From the NCBI RefSeq assembly GCF_000411475.1, contig NZ_KE150464.1, positions 1,054,001-1,118,000 of the forward strand: a DNA stretch of 64,000 nucleotides. The letters run 5' to 3'. Origin of the DNA: Streptococcus sp. HPH0090 (GTDB lineage: Bacteria > Bacillota > Bacilli > Lactobacillales > Streptococcaceae). The position numbers and the translations under genes were made by a program. The notes below the pieces were generated by a model. It worked only from the letters and a program-made list of their open reading frames with translations, did no database searches and was not told where the DNA came from. Numbering within the stretch: the stretch's first letter is position 1; each line of letters begins with the position of its first letter. Positions 26,985-35,507 of this stretch are shown here, piece after piece.

Positions 26985-27437
26985 ATGACACAACGTTACG
27001 AAAACATCATGGTAGCAGTCGACGGTTCTAAAGAAGCTGATTTGGCTTTTGTTAAGGGAGTTCAGTCAGCTGTGCGTAACCAAGCTAAATTAACCATTGC
27101 CCATGTCATTGACACTCGTGCTCTTCAAAGTATTTCAACATTTGATGCTGAAGTTTATGAAGAGTTACAAGTGGAAGCCCAAGACTTGATGGCAGAATAT
27201 GAAAAGCGTGCTAGAGACGCTGGTCTTACAGACATAAAAGTTGTCATCGAAATGGGAAATCCTAAAACTCTTTTAGCCAAAACAATCCCTGAACAAGAAC
27301 ATGTTGATTTGATTTTGGTTGGAGCAACTGGGCTTAACGCCTTCGAACGTTTGCTTGTCGGATCTTCATCAGAATATATCCTACGCCATACAAGTGTTGA
27401 CCTTCTCGTTGTTCGAGACAAGGATAAAACTTTATAA
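26985..27437 (+). CDS. Universal stress protein, UspA family
   Basis: 150 residues. The start was set at MTQRYENIMVAVDGS (26985) because GGAGG lies 8 nt upstream; an in-frame ATG 48 bp earlier has no ribosome site and would add an atypical tail. It has the Usp fold with the ATP-binding signature GATGLNAFERLLVGSSSEYILRH (G-2x-G-9x-G(S/T) pattern) at about residues 113-135 and a DLLVVRD end. Role: general stress, starvation or acid tolerance in streptococci. Monocistronic with its own terminator. Confidence 0.93.
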   Translation: MTQRYENIMVAVDGSKEADLAFVKGVQSAVRNQAKLTIAHVIDTRALQSISTFDAEVYEELQVEAQDLMAEYEKRARDAGLTDIKVVIEMGNPKTLLAKTIPEQEHVDLILVGATGLNAFERLLVGSSSEYILRHTSVDLLVVRDKDKTL

Positions 27438-27448
27438 TGAGAACAAAA

Positions 27449-27471
27449 GAGGTCGGGAAAATCCCGGCCTC
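27449..27471 (+). terminator. usp terminator
   Basis: A 10-bp GC-rich stem GAGGTCGGGA / TCCCGGCCTC (one G-T mismatch pair) with a 3-nt loop, followed by GCTTTTTATT. Confidence 0.93.
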
Positions 27472-27565
27472 GCTTTTTATTAGTGATAGCCTTTTATACA
27501 GCGAGGACTATATTCGTCAAAAAATCCTAAACTAATCTGTAAAGTAAAGGAGAGGATGTTCAAAA

Positions 27566-27594
27566 TTGACAGTGCTTTCATAAAATGCTATACT
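27566..27594 (+). promoter_or_regulatory. Promoter of the amaP-asp23 operon
   Basis: TTGACA (27566-27571), 17-bp spacer, TATACT (27589-27594): close to an ideal sigma-A promoter. Transcription should start near 27601, at the foot of a 22-nt hairpin, leaving a 5' leader of about 310 nt before amaP. Confidence 0.88.
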
Positions 27595-27600
27595 AAAAAC

Positions 27601-27913
27601 AACTGAGAATGTATTCGCAGTTTAGAAAAGGAGACCCATTTTTTTGCCACTTGTTATAGACAACTTGGCATTTTTACGTCTAAGGGTATCATACATTTTG
27701 TTTTGAAACTACTTACTCCATTTTCCTAGTTCTCTATTAACAATCCCTCGGGGTGATGAGCCCTTCGTTAACTAAATTAGCTAACCTCATCTATCATAGT
27801 AGCACTTTTCAAAGTCACTAATTCCGTATTCTTCTATCTTGAAGATGATAGATTGTTGTACACCTGCCTAAACTATTACAATAATCTATGAGCTTAATTC
27901 GAAAGGATTGTAT
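27601..27913 (+). other. Long 5' leader of the amaP operon
   Basis: The predicted mRNA begins with a hairpin AACTG-A-GAAT / ATTC-G-CAGTT (27601-27622), followed by AGGAGA and a possible 20-codon TTG-initiated reading frame (27644-27706, L/M-PLVIDNLAFLRLRVSYILF). A second 21-codon frame (27756-27821) starts with ATG but has a poorly spaced ribosome site. No known riboswitch was recognised. The rest shows no gene, and the function of the leader is unknown. Confidence 0.45.
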
Positions 27914-28477
27914 ATGTCAAAAACAAAGAAAATACTTTTACTTATTTTCTGTATTCTTATCTTGACAGTCTTCCTCCCCATCTTGATTGATTACCAACAA
28001 GCAAGTGACTTAGGCATTCAATTGTTTAGTTGGAGAGAATGGAGTTTTGCTACATTCATTTCAAAATACATTTTTTGGGGGACATTAATCCTATCAGTAT
28101 TAGTTTTATCATCAATCCTAGTTATACTATTTTATCCTAAACAATATCTGGATATTCAATTAGGTACTAAAGATGATAAGCTTAAACTAAAAAATTCAGC
28201 TATTGAAGGGTTCGTTAGATGTGTTGTTGATGAATATGAGTTGATTAAAAATCCAACTATCCGTGTAAATATCAGAAGAAATAAATGTTTTGTTTACGTG
28301 GAAGGTAGAATAATTACTTCAGACAACATCTCTACTAAGTGCCAGTCAATTCAAAATGAAATAACTCAAGGATTAAGGCAGTTTTTTGGTCTTGAACGTG
28401 AGGTAAAACTTGAAGTTTTGGTTAAAAACTATCAACCTCCAACTCAACACAAGAAAACTACAAGTCGTGTAGATTAA
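27914..28477 (+). CDS. amaP: Alkaline-shock membrane anchor AmaP-like protein
   Basis: 187 residues. Two transmembrane segments (about 5-25 and 54-76) precede a cytosolic tail (YLDIQLGTKDDKLKLKNSAIEGFVRCVVDEYEL...), which resembles the Asp23-binding region of AmaP. The start was put at MSKTKK (27914) with AAAGGA upstream; a TTG two codons earlier also gives an open frame. First gene of a stress operon amaP-DUF2273-asp23; in staphylococci AmaP tethers Asp23 to the membrane. A long leader precedes it. Confidence 0.82.
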   Translation: MSKTKKILLLIFCILILTVFLPILIDYQQASDLGIQLFSWREWSFATFISKYIFWGTLILSVLVLSSILVILFYPKQYLDIQLGTKDDKLKLKNSAIEGFVRCVVDEYELIKNPTIRVNIRRNKCFVYVEGRIITSDNISTKCQSIQNEITQGLRQFFGLEREVKLEVLVKNYQPPTQHKKTTSRVD

Positions 28478-28489
28478 GGAAGTGAAAAG

Positions 28490-28660
28490 ATGGAATTACT
28501 TAAAAAGTATCAGTATCCAATTTTATCAGGCTTAATAGGTATTATTCTAGCTTGTTTAATTATTTCCTTTGGTTTCTTCAAAACACTATTTGTTTTGATT
28601 TTCGGAGCTTTAGGAATTGTAATTGGATTATATATCCAAAAAAACTATATAAATAAATAA
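28490..28660 (+). CDS. DUF2273 small membrane protein
   Basis: 56 residues, beginning MELLKKYQYP after GGAAGTGAAAAG. Two hydrophobic helices (about 10-29 and 33-50) end in a short basic tail (QKNYINK). Small DUF2273 proteins lie next to asp23/gls24 genes in many Firmicutes and probably assist in anchoring Asp23 assemblies at the membrane. Tightly packed between amaP (12 bp) and asp23 (13 bp). Confidence 0.85.
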   Translation: MELLKKYQYPILSGLIGIILACLIISFGFFKTLFVLIFGALGIVIGLYIQKNYINK

Positions 28661-28673
28661 TAAGGAGTTGCAT

Positions 28674-29267
28674 ATGTCAAACTTGGAAAAAAACGTTTCT
28701 ACAGAAAAAAATGAATCTACTGCTACTACTCATGAAGTAAAAGGAAGCCTTACTTATGAAAATAAGGTTATCCAAAAAATTATTGGTCTAGCACTAGAAA
28801 AAGTACCTGGTCTTTTGGACGTTGATGGAGGATTTTTCTCTAATTTAACTGAAAAAATTATTAACACAGATAATGTTACTCGTGGAGTTAATGTTGAAGT
28901 TGGTAAGACACAAGTTGCTGTCGATTTGAATGTTGTTGTAGAATACAAAATTAACGTTCCTGAACTATACAACAAAATTAAAAAAGTTGTCACTTCTGAG
29001 GTTTCACAAATGACAAATCTTGAAGTTGTTGAAGTAAATGTGAACGTTGTTGATATCAAAACAAAAGAACAATTTGAAGCAGATTCAGTGAGTCTTCAAG
29101 ATAGAGTAACTGACGTAGCAGAGTCAACAGGTGAATTTGCATCCGAACAATTTGGAAAAGTTAAATCTGGTTTCAGTAATGGTGTATCAACTGCTAAAGA
29201 AAAAGCAAGTGAAGGTGTCGAAGCTGTAAAAGATGTAACATCTAAAGAAAAAAGTCGTGTAAACTAG
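28674..29267 (+). CDS. Asp23/Gls24 family envelope stress response protein
   Basis: 197 residues. The Asp23 domain (about 20-125) includes TYENKVIQKIIGLALEKVPGLLDVDGG, GVNVEVGKTQVAVDLNVVVEY and VEVNVNVVDIKT. A C-terminal amphipathic, Lys/Ala/Glu-rich extension (about 135-197) resembles the surface-binding tails of some Gls24 proteins. The start at ATG 28674 has AAGGAG upstream; the TTG 6 bp earlier is less likely. Upregulated in alkaline or bile stress in related cocci. Last gene of the operon and followed by a strong terminator. Confidence 0.93.
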   Translation: MSNLEKNVSTEKNESTATTHEVKGSLTYENKVIQKIIGLALEKVPGLLDVDGGFFSNLTEKIINTDNVTRGVNVEVGKTQVAVDLNVVVEYKINVPELYNKIKKVVTSEVSQMTNLEVVEVNVNVVDIKTKEQFEADSVSLQDRVTDVAESTGEFASEQFGKVKSGFSNGVSTAKEKASEGVEAVKDVTSKEKSRVN

Positions 29268-29288
29268 CTCCAAAATCTAATATGAACA

Positions 29289-29322
29289 AAAATACCTATT
29301 GAATAAATCCAATAGGTATTTT
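29289..29322. terminator. Bidirectional terminator, asp23 / HAD gene
   Basis: A 13-bp stem AAAATACCTATTG / CAATAGGTATTTT with an 8-nt loop between convergent genes, T-rich on the plus side and A-rich on the other. Confidence 0.92.
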
Positions 29323-29342
29323 AATTTTTCATCTTGAAGCTT

Positions 29343-30737
29343 CTAACTCATTCTATTTTCTCTTTCCTTATGGCGTTCATAAGCCTTAATTTGGCGCTCT
29401 ATCTCCTTTTTGATCGCAGGTTCTGGAGCATATTTTTCTTTCCAGTTATCTGGTTTCAAGATTTTGTGGGTTACTGGATCAAAATGAGCTTTACCATCTG
29501 GGAAGATTTTACCCATATTCGCTTGATGGACAATCTCAAAGATTCTCTCTGGGTCTACCCCCATCAGAACAAAACTACCATAAGTAAAGTAGAGCGTATC
29601 AATCAAAGCATCTACTTGACCAACGAGGCTTTTCTCAGCTGGTGTTGACTTACTTACTTTTTCTGCTGCTTTATCGAGTGCTCGATGCAAATCTTGTACG
29701 GCTTGTTGGAATTCCTCTTCAGAATTGCTGGCAGCGCGGACAAACTCAACTAACTCTTCAATCTTAAAGCCAGCACGGTGAGTTGCCCCTTCTAAATCCC
29801 AAGCGATAGGTTCTTCTTGAGTTCGCTCATCCATCATGTGATGGAAGGTTTTGACTTTATTGAAATGATAGTCGCGACTAACAAAGACTTTTTCAGAAGC
29901 CAAGACTCCAAAATATTCTAAAGCCTTGTGAATGCCGTCATCTTGGTTGCTGGCAGTAATATGCTTGGCAACCTCTTTCACACTACTGCTACCATTTCCC
30001 ATGGCAACAGACATCCCAACTCCAGCCAACATCTCCAAGTCATTATCTGAGTCACCAAAGGCCATGACTTGATTGAGATCAAAACCGTACTCTTTTCCGA
30101 CACGGCGAATTCCTTCCAACTTGGAATTTCCTTGATTGATAATATCCGCCGCAAAAGGATTACTCCTAGTAAACTTGAGATGACTTAATTGCTCAGCCGC
30201 ATGATTGGTCTCCTCAGGAGTCATCAACATGAGCACCTGGTAGACCGGTTGGTTAATCAAGTCCAGCAAATCATCTTCCTTCTGAGGTAGCGCCTTGCTG
30301 ATCATGCGATTAAAGGAATGACTTACAGTACGTGTTAAGAACTTAGGCACAAAACGACTAACTAATTGTGACAGAGGACTAAGCCCAAAGGACATGATAC
30401 GAGAACCGACAACATCTTGTCTCCTTCCCATGGCAATCTCTTTTCGATTTTCCTTGGCATAAGAGATGATTTGTCTGAGACTTCTCTTATCAATAGGGCT
30501 AGCAAAAAGAACACGGTCTTTGTTAAAGATATATTGGCCATTGTAGGTTACTGCAAAATCCAGGTCTAAGTCGTCCATCAAATCCTTAACAAAAAAAGGT
30601 CCTCGCCCTGTTGCTACTCCAACAAGCACCCCTTGCTCTTTCACAATCTTGATAGCTTCTTTAGTGGACTTCAAAACACTCTTACGGTCATTTACAAGCG
30701 TTCCATCGATATCAAAAAAAACTGCTTTGACTTCCAT
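29343..30737 (-). CDS. Cof-type HAD phosphatase fused to MazG-like domain
   Basis: 464 residues. The N-terminal half (1-275) is a Cof/HAD-IIB phosphatase: motif I FFDIDGTLVND (nucleophile Asp8-like), the cap, QGNSKLEGIRRV with the motif III Lys and motif IV MAFGDSDNDLEML. The C-terminal part (about 290-430) is helical with EELVEFVRAA and LVGQVDALIDTLYFTYGSF, resembling MazG/PRA-PH-like NTP pyrophosphohydrolases with Glu/Asp metal ligands. The fusion suggests a house-cleaning enzyme acting on phosphorylated sugars or nucleotides in sequence; substrates are unknown. Divergent from asparaginase. Confidence 0.85.
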   Translation of the reverse strand: MEVKAVFFDIDGTLVNDRKSVLKSTKEAIKIVKEQGVLVGVATGRGPFFVKDLMDDLDLDFAVTYNGQYIFNKDRVLFASPIDKRSLRQIISYAKENRKEIAMGRRQDVVGSRIMSFGLSPLSQLVSRFVPKFLTRTVSHSFNRMISKALPQKEDDLLDLINQPVYQVLMLMTPEETNHAAEQLSHLKFTRSNPFAADIINQGNSKLEGIRRVGKEYGFDLNQVMAFGDSDNDLEMLAGVGMSVAMGNGSSSVKEVAKHITASNQDDGIHKALEYFGVLASEKVFVSRDYHFNKVKTFHHMMDERTQEEPIAWDLEGATHRAGFKIEELVEFVRAASNSEEEFQQAVQDLHRALDKAAEKVSKSTPAEKSLVGQVDALIDTLYFTYGSFVLMGVDPERIFEIVHQANMGKIFPDGKAHFDPVTHKILKPDNWKEKYAPEPAIKKEIERQIKAYERHKERENRMS

Positions 30738-30802
30738 CCTATCTCATTCCTTTCTTTTATGATACAATGATTATACCACATTTCAGAAAAAGTGAGTGAA
30801 TC

Positions 30803-31765
30803 ATGACTAAGAAAATCCTTGTTTTACATACTGGTGGTACTATTTCCATGCAGGCAGATGAATCTGGAGCTGTAAGAACTAGTGCTGACAACCCTATGAA
30901 CCATATCTCTAATCCACTCGAAGGCATCGAAGTCCATTCCTTGGATTTTTTAAATTTACCAAGTCCACATATCAAACCCAAGCATATGCTAGCTCTTTAC
31001 AAAAAGATAAAAGAAGAGGCAGCTGCATACGATGGCGTTGTGATTACACATGGGACAGATACTCTAGAAGAAACTGCCTATTTTCTAGATACCATGGAGG
31101 TTCCTCATATGCCTATCGTTTTAACAGGTGCTATGAGATCTTCCAATGAACTAGGAAGTGATGGCGTCTATAATTATCTTAGCGCCTTACGTGTGGCTAG
31201 TGATGACAAGGCTGCAGATAAGGGTGTGCTAGTCGTTATGAACGACGAAATTCACGCTGCGAAGTATGTCACTAAAACACATACTACAAATGTTAGTACC
31301 TTTCAAACACCGACTCACGGTCCACTTGGACTCATTATGAAGCATGAAATTCTCTACTTCAAAACGGCAGAACCTCGTGTTCGTTTTGACTTGGACCACA
31401 TTCAGGGATTGGTTCCTATCGTACCTGTTTATGCGGGCATGACTGAGGAGCTTCTTGATTTACTTCCTGTAGATCAGTTAGATGGGCTGATAATTCAAGC
31501 TTTTGGTGCTGGAAATGTGCCTAAAGAAACTGCTCAAAAACTGAAATCTCTCTGTCAAACAGGACTTCCTATTGCACTCGTTTCTCGTTGTTTCAATGGG
31601 ATTGCAGAACCTGTTTATGCCTATGAAGGCGGAGGAATTTGCCTTCAAAATGATGGTGTTTATTTTGTAAAAGAATTAAATGCTCAGAAAGCACGTCTTA
31701 AACTCCTTATTGCGATTAATGCAGGACTAAAGGGCGATGAACTCCGAGCATATATGGAAGGATAA
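30803..31765 (+). CDS. ansA: L-asparaginase
   Basis: 320 residues with the two asparaginase signatures: KILVLHTGGTISM (Thr about 12, nucleophile region) and VVITHGTDTLEETAYFLD (Thr-Asp-Lys charge relay near 86-90; Lys in the following AMRSSNELGSDG segment). No signal peptide, so it is the cytosolic type I-like enzyme, cleaving asparagine to aspartate and ammonia. The start MTKKILVLH has a modest GTGAG ribosome site. Divergent from the HAD gene, convergent with ccpA. Confidence 0.94.
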   Translation: MTKKILVLHTGGTISMQADESGAVRTSADNPMNHISNPLEGIEVHSLDFLNLPSPHIKPKHMLALYKKIKEEAAAYDGVVITHGTDTLEETAYFLDTMEVPHMPIVLTGAMRSSNELGSDGVYNYLSALRVASDDKAADKGVLVVMNDEIHAAKYVTKTHTTNVSTFQTPTHGPLGLIMKHEILYFKTAEPRVRFDLDHIQGLVPIVPVYAGMTEELLDLLPVDQLDGLIIQAFGAGNVPKETAQKLKSLCQTGLPIALVSRCFNGIAEPVYAYEGGGICLQNDGVYFVKELNAQKARLKLLIAINAGLKGDELRAYMEG

Positions 31766-31771
31766 GAAAAA

Positions 31772-31795
31772 CCAGGAAATCAACTGATTTCCTGG
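31772..31795. terminator. Bidirectional terminator, asparaginase / ccpA
   Basis: A 10-bp stem CCAGGAAATC / GATTTCCTGG with an AACT loop, flanked by GATTTTTTG on the plus side and A residues on the other, so it serves both convergent genes. Confidence 0.95.
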
Positions 31796-31804
31796 GATTT
31801 TTTG

Positions 31805-32812
31805 TTAGTCTTTACGAGTTGATTTACGCTCTGTCAAACCGTGAGGGAGAAGAACTTCACGTTCCTCCAACTCTTCTTTATGCATAATCTTCGTCAACAT
31901 ACGCATACTAATCGCACCAAGGTCATACAAGGGTTGTGCGATAGTAGTCAGGTTTGGTCGAGTAAAGCGTGCGATTTGAGAATCATCACTTGTAATGATT
32001 TCAAAGTCTTCTGGTACTGAAACTCCATGGTCAGCTAAGCTGTTCAAGAGACCTGCCGCCAATTCATCACCAGTCACAATCGCCGCAGTTGCTTTTGAAG
32101 AAACTAAGCGTTCTGCCAAGGCATAACCATCATCATAGCGATATTTTGATTCGAATACAAGACCTTCACTATAGTTGACTCCAGCCTGTTTCAAAGCTTC
32201 CTTATAACCAACCAAGCGAACTTTACCATTGATATCATCTACTAATGGGCCACTCACAAAGGCAATCTTTTTGTTACGTTTCAATAAATGACGAACAGCA
32301 TCCGCAGTAGCATTCTTATAGTCAATGTTAACACTTGGAAGTTGGTGTTCAACATCTACTGTTCCTGCAAGAACGACAGGAGTACGTGAGCGTGAAAACT
32401 CTGAACGAATCTTCTCTGTCAAATGGTAGCCCATAAAGATAACACCATCAACTTGTTTTGAAAAAAGTGTGTTTACTACGGCTACTTCTTTTTCATCATC
32501 TTCATCACTATTAGCGAGAACGATGTTGTACTTGTACATCTCTGCAATGTCATCAATCCCTTTTGCGAGAGCCGCAAAATAAGTGTTTGTGATATCTGGA
32601 ATGACAACCCCAACAGTTGTTGTACGTTTGCTTGCCAAACCACGAGCAACTGCATTGGGACGATAGTCAAGGCGATCAATAACCTCTAGAACTTTCTTAC
32701 GAGTGTTCTCTTTGACATTTTTGTTGCCATTAACTACACGACTGACGGTTGCCATTGAAACTCCTGCTTCTCGGGCAACGTCATAAATTGTTACTGTATC
32801 ATCTGTGTTCAT
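31805..32812 (-). CDS. ccpA: Catabolite control protein A
   Basis: 335-residue LacI/GalR regulator, the master of carbon catabolite control, binding cre sites when complexed with HPr-Ser46-P. The N-terminal HTH is VTIYDVAREAGVSMATVSRVVNGN, followed by hinge helix YRPNAVARGLASK and the periplasmic-binding-like effector domain. The end LPHGLTERKSTRKD is slightly shorter than the pneumococcal CcpA I remember. A cre-like site sits on its own -35 box. It is well placed to regulate the three cre-bearing surface glycosidase genes of this window. Confidence 0.97.
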   Translation of the reverse strand: MNTDDTVTIYDVAREAGVSMATVSRVVNGNKNVKENTRKKVLEVIDRLDYRPNAVARGLASKRTTTVGVVIPDITNTYFAALAKGIDDIAEMYKYNIVLANSDEDDEKEVAVVNTLFSKQVDGVIFMGYHLTEKIRSEFSRSRTPVVLAGTVDVEHQLPSVNIDYKNATADAVRHLLKRNKKIAFVSGPLVDDINGKVRLVGYKEALKQAGVNYSEGLVFESKYRYDDGYALAERLVSSKATAAIVTGDELAAGLLNSLADHGVSVPEDFEIITSDDSQIARFTRPNLTTIAQPLYDLGAISMRMLTKIMHKEELEEREVLLPHGLTERKSTRKD

Positions 32813-32864
32813 ACCGTTTCCTTTCTAATGTTGAAAATTTTGTTTTCATGTTTACACTACCACT

Positions 32865-32893
32865 AGTTTACCATTAATTGTAAGCATTTTCAA
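32865..32893 (-). promoter_or_regulatory. ccpA promoter with overlapping cre site
   Basis: On the minus strand TTGAAA (32893-32888), 17-bp spacer, TAAACT (32870-32865) with extended TGG. The sequence TGAAAATGCTTACA (32892-32879) matches the cre consensus at 13 of 14 positions and overlaps the -35 box. CcpA autoregulation is likely. Confidence 0.85.
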
Positions 32894-32961
32894 GGGATAT
32901 ATAAAGTTTCTTTGAAAAAATTTTACTGTAAATCATATTTTCTGAAATCAGTTTACTTTTC

Positions 32962-32990
32962 TTGATTTTTAGAGATGTTTGCAGTATGAT
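32962..32990 (+). promoter_or_regulatory. Promoter of the DUF960 gene
   Basis: TTGATT (32962-32967), 17-bp spacer, TATGAT (32985-32990), 27 bp upstream of the start, divergent from the ccpA promoter. Confidence 0.75.
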
Positions 32991-33017
32991 AATAAAAAAA
33001 TGAAGTAGGAGGCATCG

Positions 33018-33335
33018 ATGGCTTTCACGGATTCGCATCGACGTTGTGCCAGTTTTGGTGTAGTAACTAATCTCCCAGATGATGTTATCGATTCAATCTG
33101 GTATATTATCGATCATTTTTTAAAGCATGTTTTTGAATTAGAAGATGAATTGGAATTTCGACTATTAAATAACGAAGGCTCTATCACCTTCCGCTTTTCT
33201 AGTAAACATCTGCCTACAACGATTGACTTTGATTTTAATCATCGTTTTGATCCTTTGTATCCACCCAAAGTACTTGTGATGGATATGGACGGCAAGGAAA
33301 CCATTCTCCTCCCTGAAGAAAATGACCTATTTTAA
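33018..33335 (+). CDS. DUF960 domain protein
   Basis: 105 residues with no signal or membrane segment. It reads MAFTDSHRRCASFGVVTNLPDDVIDSIWYIID and later EFRLLNNEGSITFRF, consistent with the DUF960 family of staphylococci and streptococci. GGAGG precedes the start. It is monocistronic and divergent from ccpA. No function has been assigned to the family that I know of. Confidence 0.82.
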   Translation: MAFTDSHRRCASFGVVTNLPDDVIDSIWYIIDHFLKHVFELEDELEFRLLNNEGSITFRFSSKHLPTTIDFDFNHRFDPLYPPKVLVMDMDGKETILLPEENDLF

Positions 33336-33362
33336 AAACTCTAGTCTCCTGACTAGAGTTTT
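33335..33362. terminator. Bidirectional terminator, DUF960 / membrane protein
   Basis: A 12-bp stem AAAACTCTAGTC / GACTAGAGTTTT with a TCCT loop between convergent genes; T-rich sequence follows on the plus side. Confidence 0.92.
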
Positions 33363-33369
33363 ATTTTTA

Positions 33370-34653
33370 TTAATAAACAGATCGACTGACCACGATACCA
33401 CCTGGTTTTTTAAATTCTAAATCTAGATAATCCTGATAGGTTCCAGGAACGATAAACCCTTGCGGGCTCAGGATATCTGTCCCAGCTTCTCCAACGATAG
33501 AATCTGCTAGCAGAACACAGTTGGTACTAAGGACAAAATAGGTTTTGTATTTAGACGATTTAAACTTATAGAGACTGGCATCTGCTTCATGTTTCAATTG
33601 ATAAGAGTAAGTATGTTTGATTTCCCCTTCTCTTCTTTTCATCAACTGCGAACTTGGTTCCCAAGGGATTAAAAGATTCTCTATTTCTTTCAATCGCTCT
33701 TCGATTGCCTTTTTCTGTTGTTCAGACAAGCTCAAGCCATAAGCAAATAGCGTTTTCTGGCTTTCTCTCTTACAGAGTTCAATATATTTTTCTCGATTGG
33801 CCTTAAAAAAAACACCGTCGCCAATCGTCCCAAACAAGCGCTCTGAGTGAGGGTCATAGGAACCATATGAAATAACCTGACCTTGATAGCAAATATCTAC
33901 ATGTCCCATTGCCAAGAAGAAAGACGATTCTGAAGCATGGATAAAAATTTCTAGATCAACTGATTTTTCATTTTTTCTCTCTGAATGTACTTGACTTTCT
34001 TCCGTTTGATGGGTCGCTAAGGTTTCATTCCACTTTCGTAAGGTGTTAATGGGAATCAAAGCTGTCACAAATATAGGCAGTGTCATTCTCATTCTGCGCT
34101 TCAGCTTGGGATTGCTTCTCCCTTTTTCAAAAAATAAACCATCCCTGAAACTGCTCGACCCCAACATGATTAAGTAAAAACCTAACAGAAGCAACTCAAA
34201 ATTTGTTGCATCATGGAAAGGGGAGATACTGTAGAGACCAAATCCCATCATCCACACAGCATCAAATAAGTAATTGACCCTTGGACGAATATGATTCTTC
34301 CGATAAATCAACCAGGTAATCAGACTAATCAGACCAGTACACAATTGATAACTTCCAATAGCAATGACTAAGAAATAGAGGGCTATTCCCTGCAGAATGA
34401 CAGAATCAAATAGGATGACAGCAACAAAGAGCTTGGCTAATGTTACAAAAATATTTTCTCTACGGGACTTTTCCTGAAACCATCGTGTCAATAAATGCCA
34501 AACTGCTGACAAGAAAAAGTAACCCATCAATAGCTGGTAACCCAATCTCGGTACTATCTGCCCAAAACAAATCAGGAGAAGACCAAGGATAATAGCTAGC
34601 GCTCCCTCCCCTAGACTTCTCCATTTACTATAAGTTTCGGAAAACTTAGGCAT
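33370..34653 (-). CDS. Polytopic membrane protein with possible permuted papain-like C-terminus
   Basis: 427 residues. About seven hydrophobic segments occupy residues 1-205, arranged like DUF308/HdeD-type repeats. The soluble C-terminal part (about 230-427) contains [25 protein letters not shown] (His) and later [19 protein letters not shown] (Cys), i.e. His before Cys in sequence with a small-residue context. This order is seen in circularly permuted NlpC/P60-like (papain-fold) enzymes; the resemblance is my inference. Its start overlaps the end of the folB-folK gene by 8 bp, so it is translationally coupled to the folate operon, though a folate link is not obvious. Confidence 0.6.
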   Translation of the reverse strand: MPKFSETYSKWRSLGEGALAIILGLLLICFGQIVPRLGYQLLMGYFFLSAVWHLLTRWFQEKSRRENIFVTLAKLFVAVILFDSVILQGIALYFLVIAIGSYQLCTGLISLITWLIYRKNHIRPRVNYLFDAVWMMGFGLYSISPFHDATNFELLLLGFYLIMLGSSSFRDGLFFEKGRSNPKLKRRMRMTLPIFVTALIPINTLRKWNETLATHQTEESQVHSERKNEKSVDLEIFIHASESSFFLAMGHVDICYQGQVISYGSYDPHSERLFGTIGDGVFFKANREKYIELCKRESQKTLFAYGLSLSEQQKKAIEERLKEIENLLIPWEPSSQLMKRREGEIKHTYSYQLKHEADASLYKFKSSKYKTYFVLSTNCVLLADSIVGEAGTDILSPQGFIVPGTYQDYLDLEFKKPGGIVVSRSVY

Positions 34654-35467
34654 TTTCTTTCTCCAATTGACTATACAAGTGACGAATCGGTTGTCCTAGC
34701 ACTGGATGAATAAAATGCGGAGCTATTTCTTGAAGGGATTCTAGGACAAAAAGGCGCTCGGGAATATAGGGATGTGGCAAGATGAGGGCGTCAGTATAGA
34801 TCACTTGGTCCTCTACAAATAGCAAATCCAAGTCAATCAAGCGTGGTCCCCAATGTACCTCTCTAACTCGTCCCATTTCTGACTCAATCGCCAACAAGGT
34901 TTCTAACAAGATTGGAGCTGGCAACCAGGTTTCCACTTCAATGACTTGATTGGCAAAGCTATCTTGCTCTACCCCGCCCCAAGGCTCAGTCGTAATTACG
35001 CTAGACTCCTTGAGAACATGGATGCCACGAGCTCGCATTTTGTCAATCGCTTGCTCAAGATTAGCTGTCTTATCACCCATATTACTTCCTAGTGCGATAA
35101 AAGCTCGTTGTTTACGACGATGGATGGTTACTGAACAGGTATCTAGTGGTAAATGGACAGGTGCCCATGGTTTTTTGAGCTCCAATTCAATCTCTTGAAC
35201 GATAGGGTAAGTCTCAAAAGTGCGTTCTACTAGTTTGTAGGCTACTGTTTCAATCAAGTCTTCACTTACTTCCTGAAACCAAGTCGTCCATTGCTGACAA
35301 AGTTCCCCATAATGGATAGAAGACTCCAAGTCCAACTCCGTCGCAGCCTTGGTCATATCATAGGATAAGCTAGCTGAAATGACAAACTTTTGCCCTAATT
35401 CCTTCTCACTAGGGAAGAGTCCATGAAAGGCAAAAACTTCCAGATCCTTAATGCGCAATTGATCCAT
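34646..35467 (-). CDS. sulD: Bifunctional dihydroneopterin aldolase / HPPK (SulD)
   Basis: 273 residues, two folate enzymes fused. FolB (about 1-118): [19 protein letters not shown], catalytic Glu/Lys region [10 protein letters not shown] and ELKKPWAP. FolK (about 120-273): [12 protein letters not shown], the loop [20 protein letters not shown] for Mg/ATP and [11 protein letters not shown]. It catalyses conversion of dihydroneopterin to hydroxymethyl-dihydropterin and then its pyrophosphorylation. The bifunctional form is characteristic of streptococci. AAAGGA precedes the ATG. Fourth gene of the folate operon. Confidence 0.96.
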   Translation of the reverse strand: MDQLRIKDLEVFAFHGLFPSEKELGQKFVISASLSYDMTKAATELDLESSIHYGELCQQWTTWFQEVSEDLIETVAYKLVERTFETYPIVQEIELELKKPWAPVHLPLDTCSVTIHRRKQRAFIALGSNMGDKTANLEQAIDKMRARGIHVLKESSVITTEPWGGVEQDSFANQVIEVETWLPAPILLETLLAIESEMGRVREVHWGPRLIDLDLLFVEDQVIYTDALILPHPYIPERLFVLESLQEIAPHFIHPVLGQPIRHLYSQLEKENA

Positions 35468-35507
35468 AACTAGTCCTTTCTAGAAAAATCTACTTAAAAC
35501 AGATTTC

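Noticed and set aside
27756-27821. 21-codon ATG frame in the amaP leader as a separate gene
   Set aside because: The G-rich ribosome-like sequence touches the ATG without spacing; composition is not convincing. Kept only as part of the leader description.
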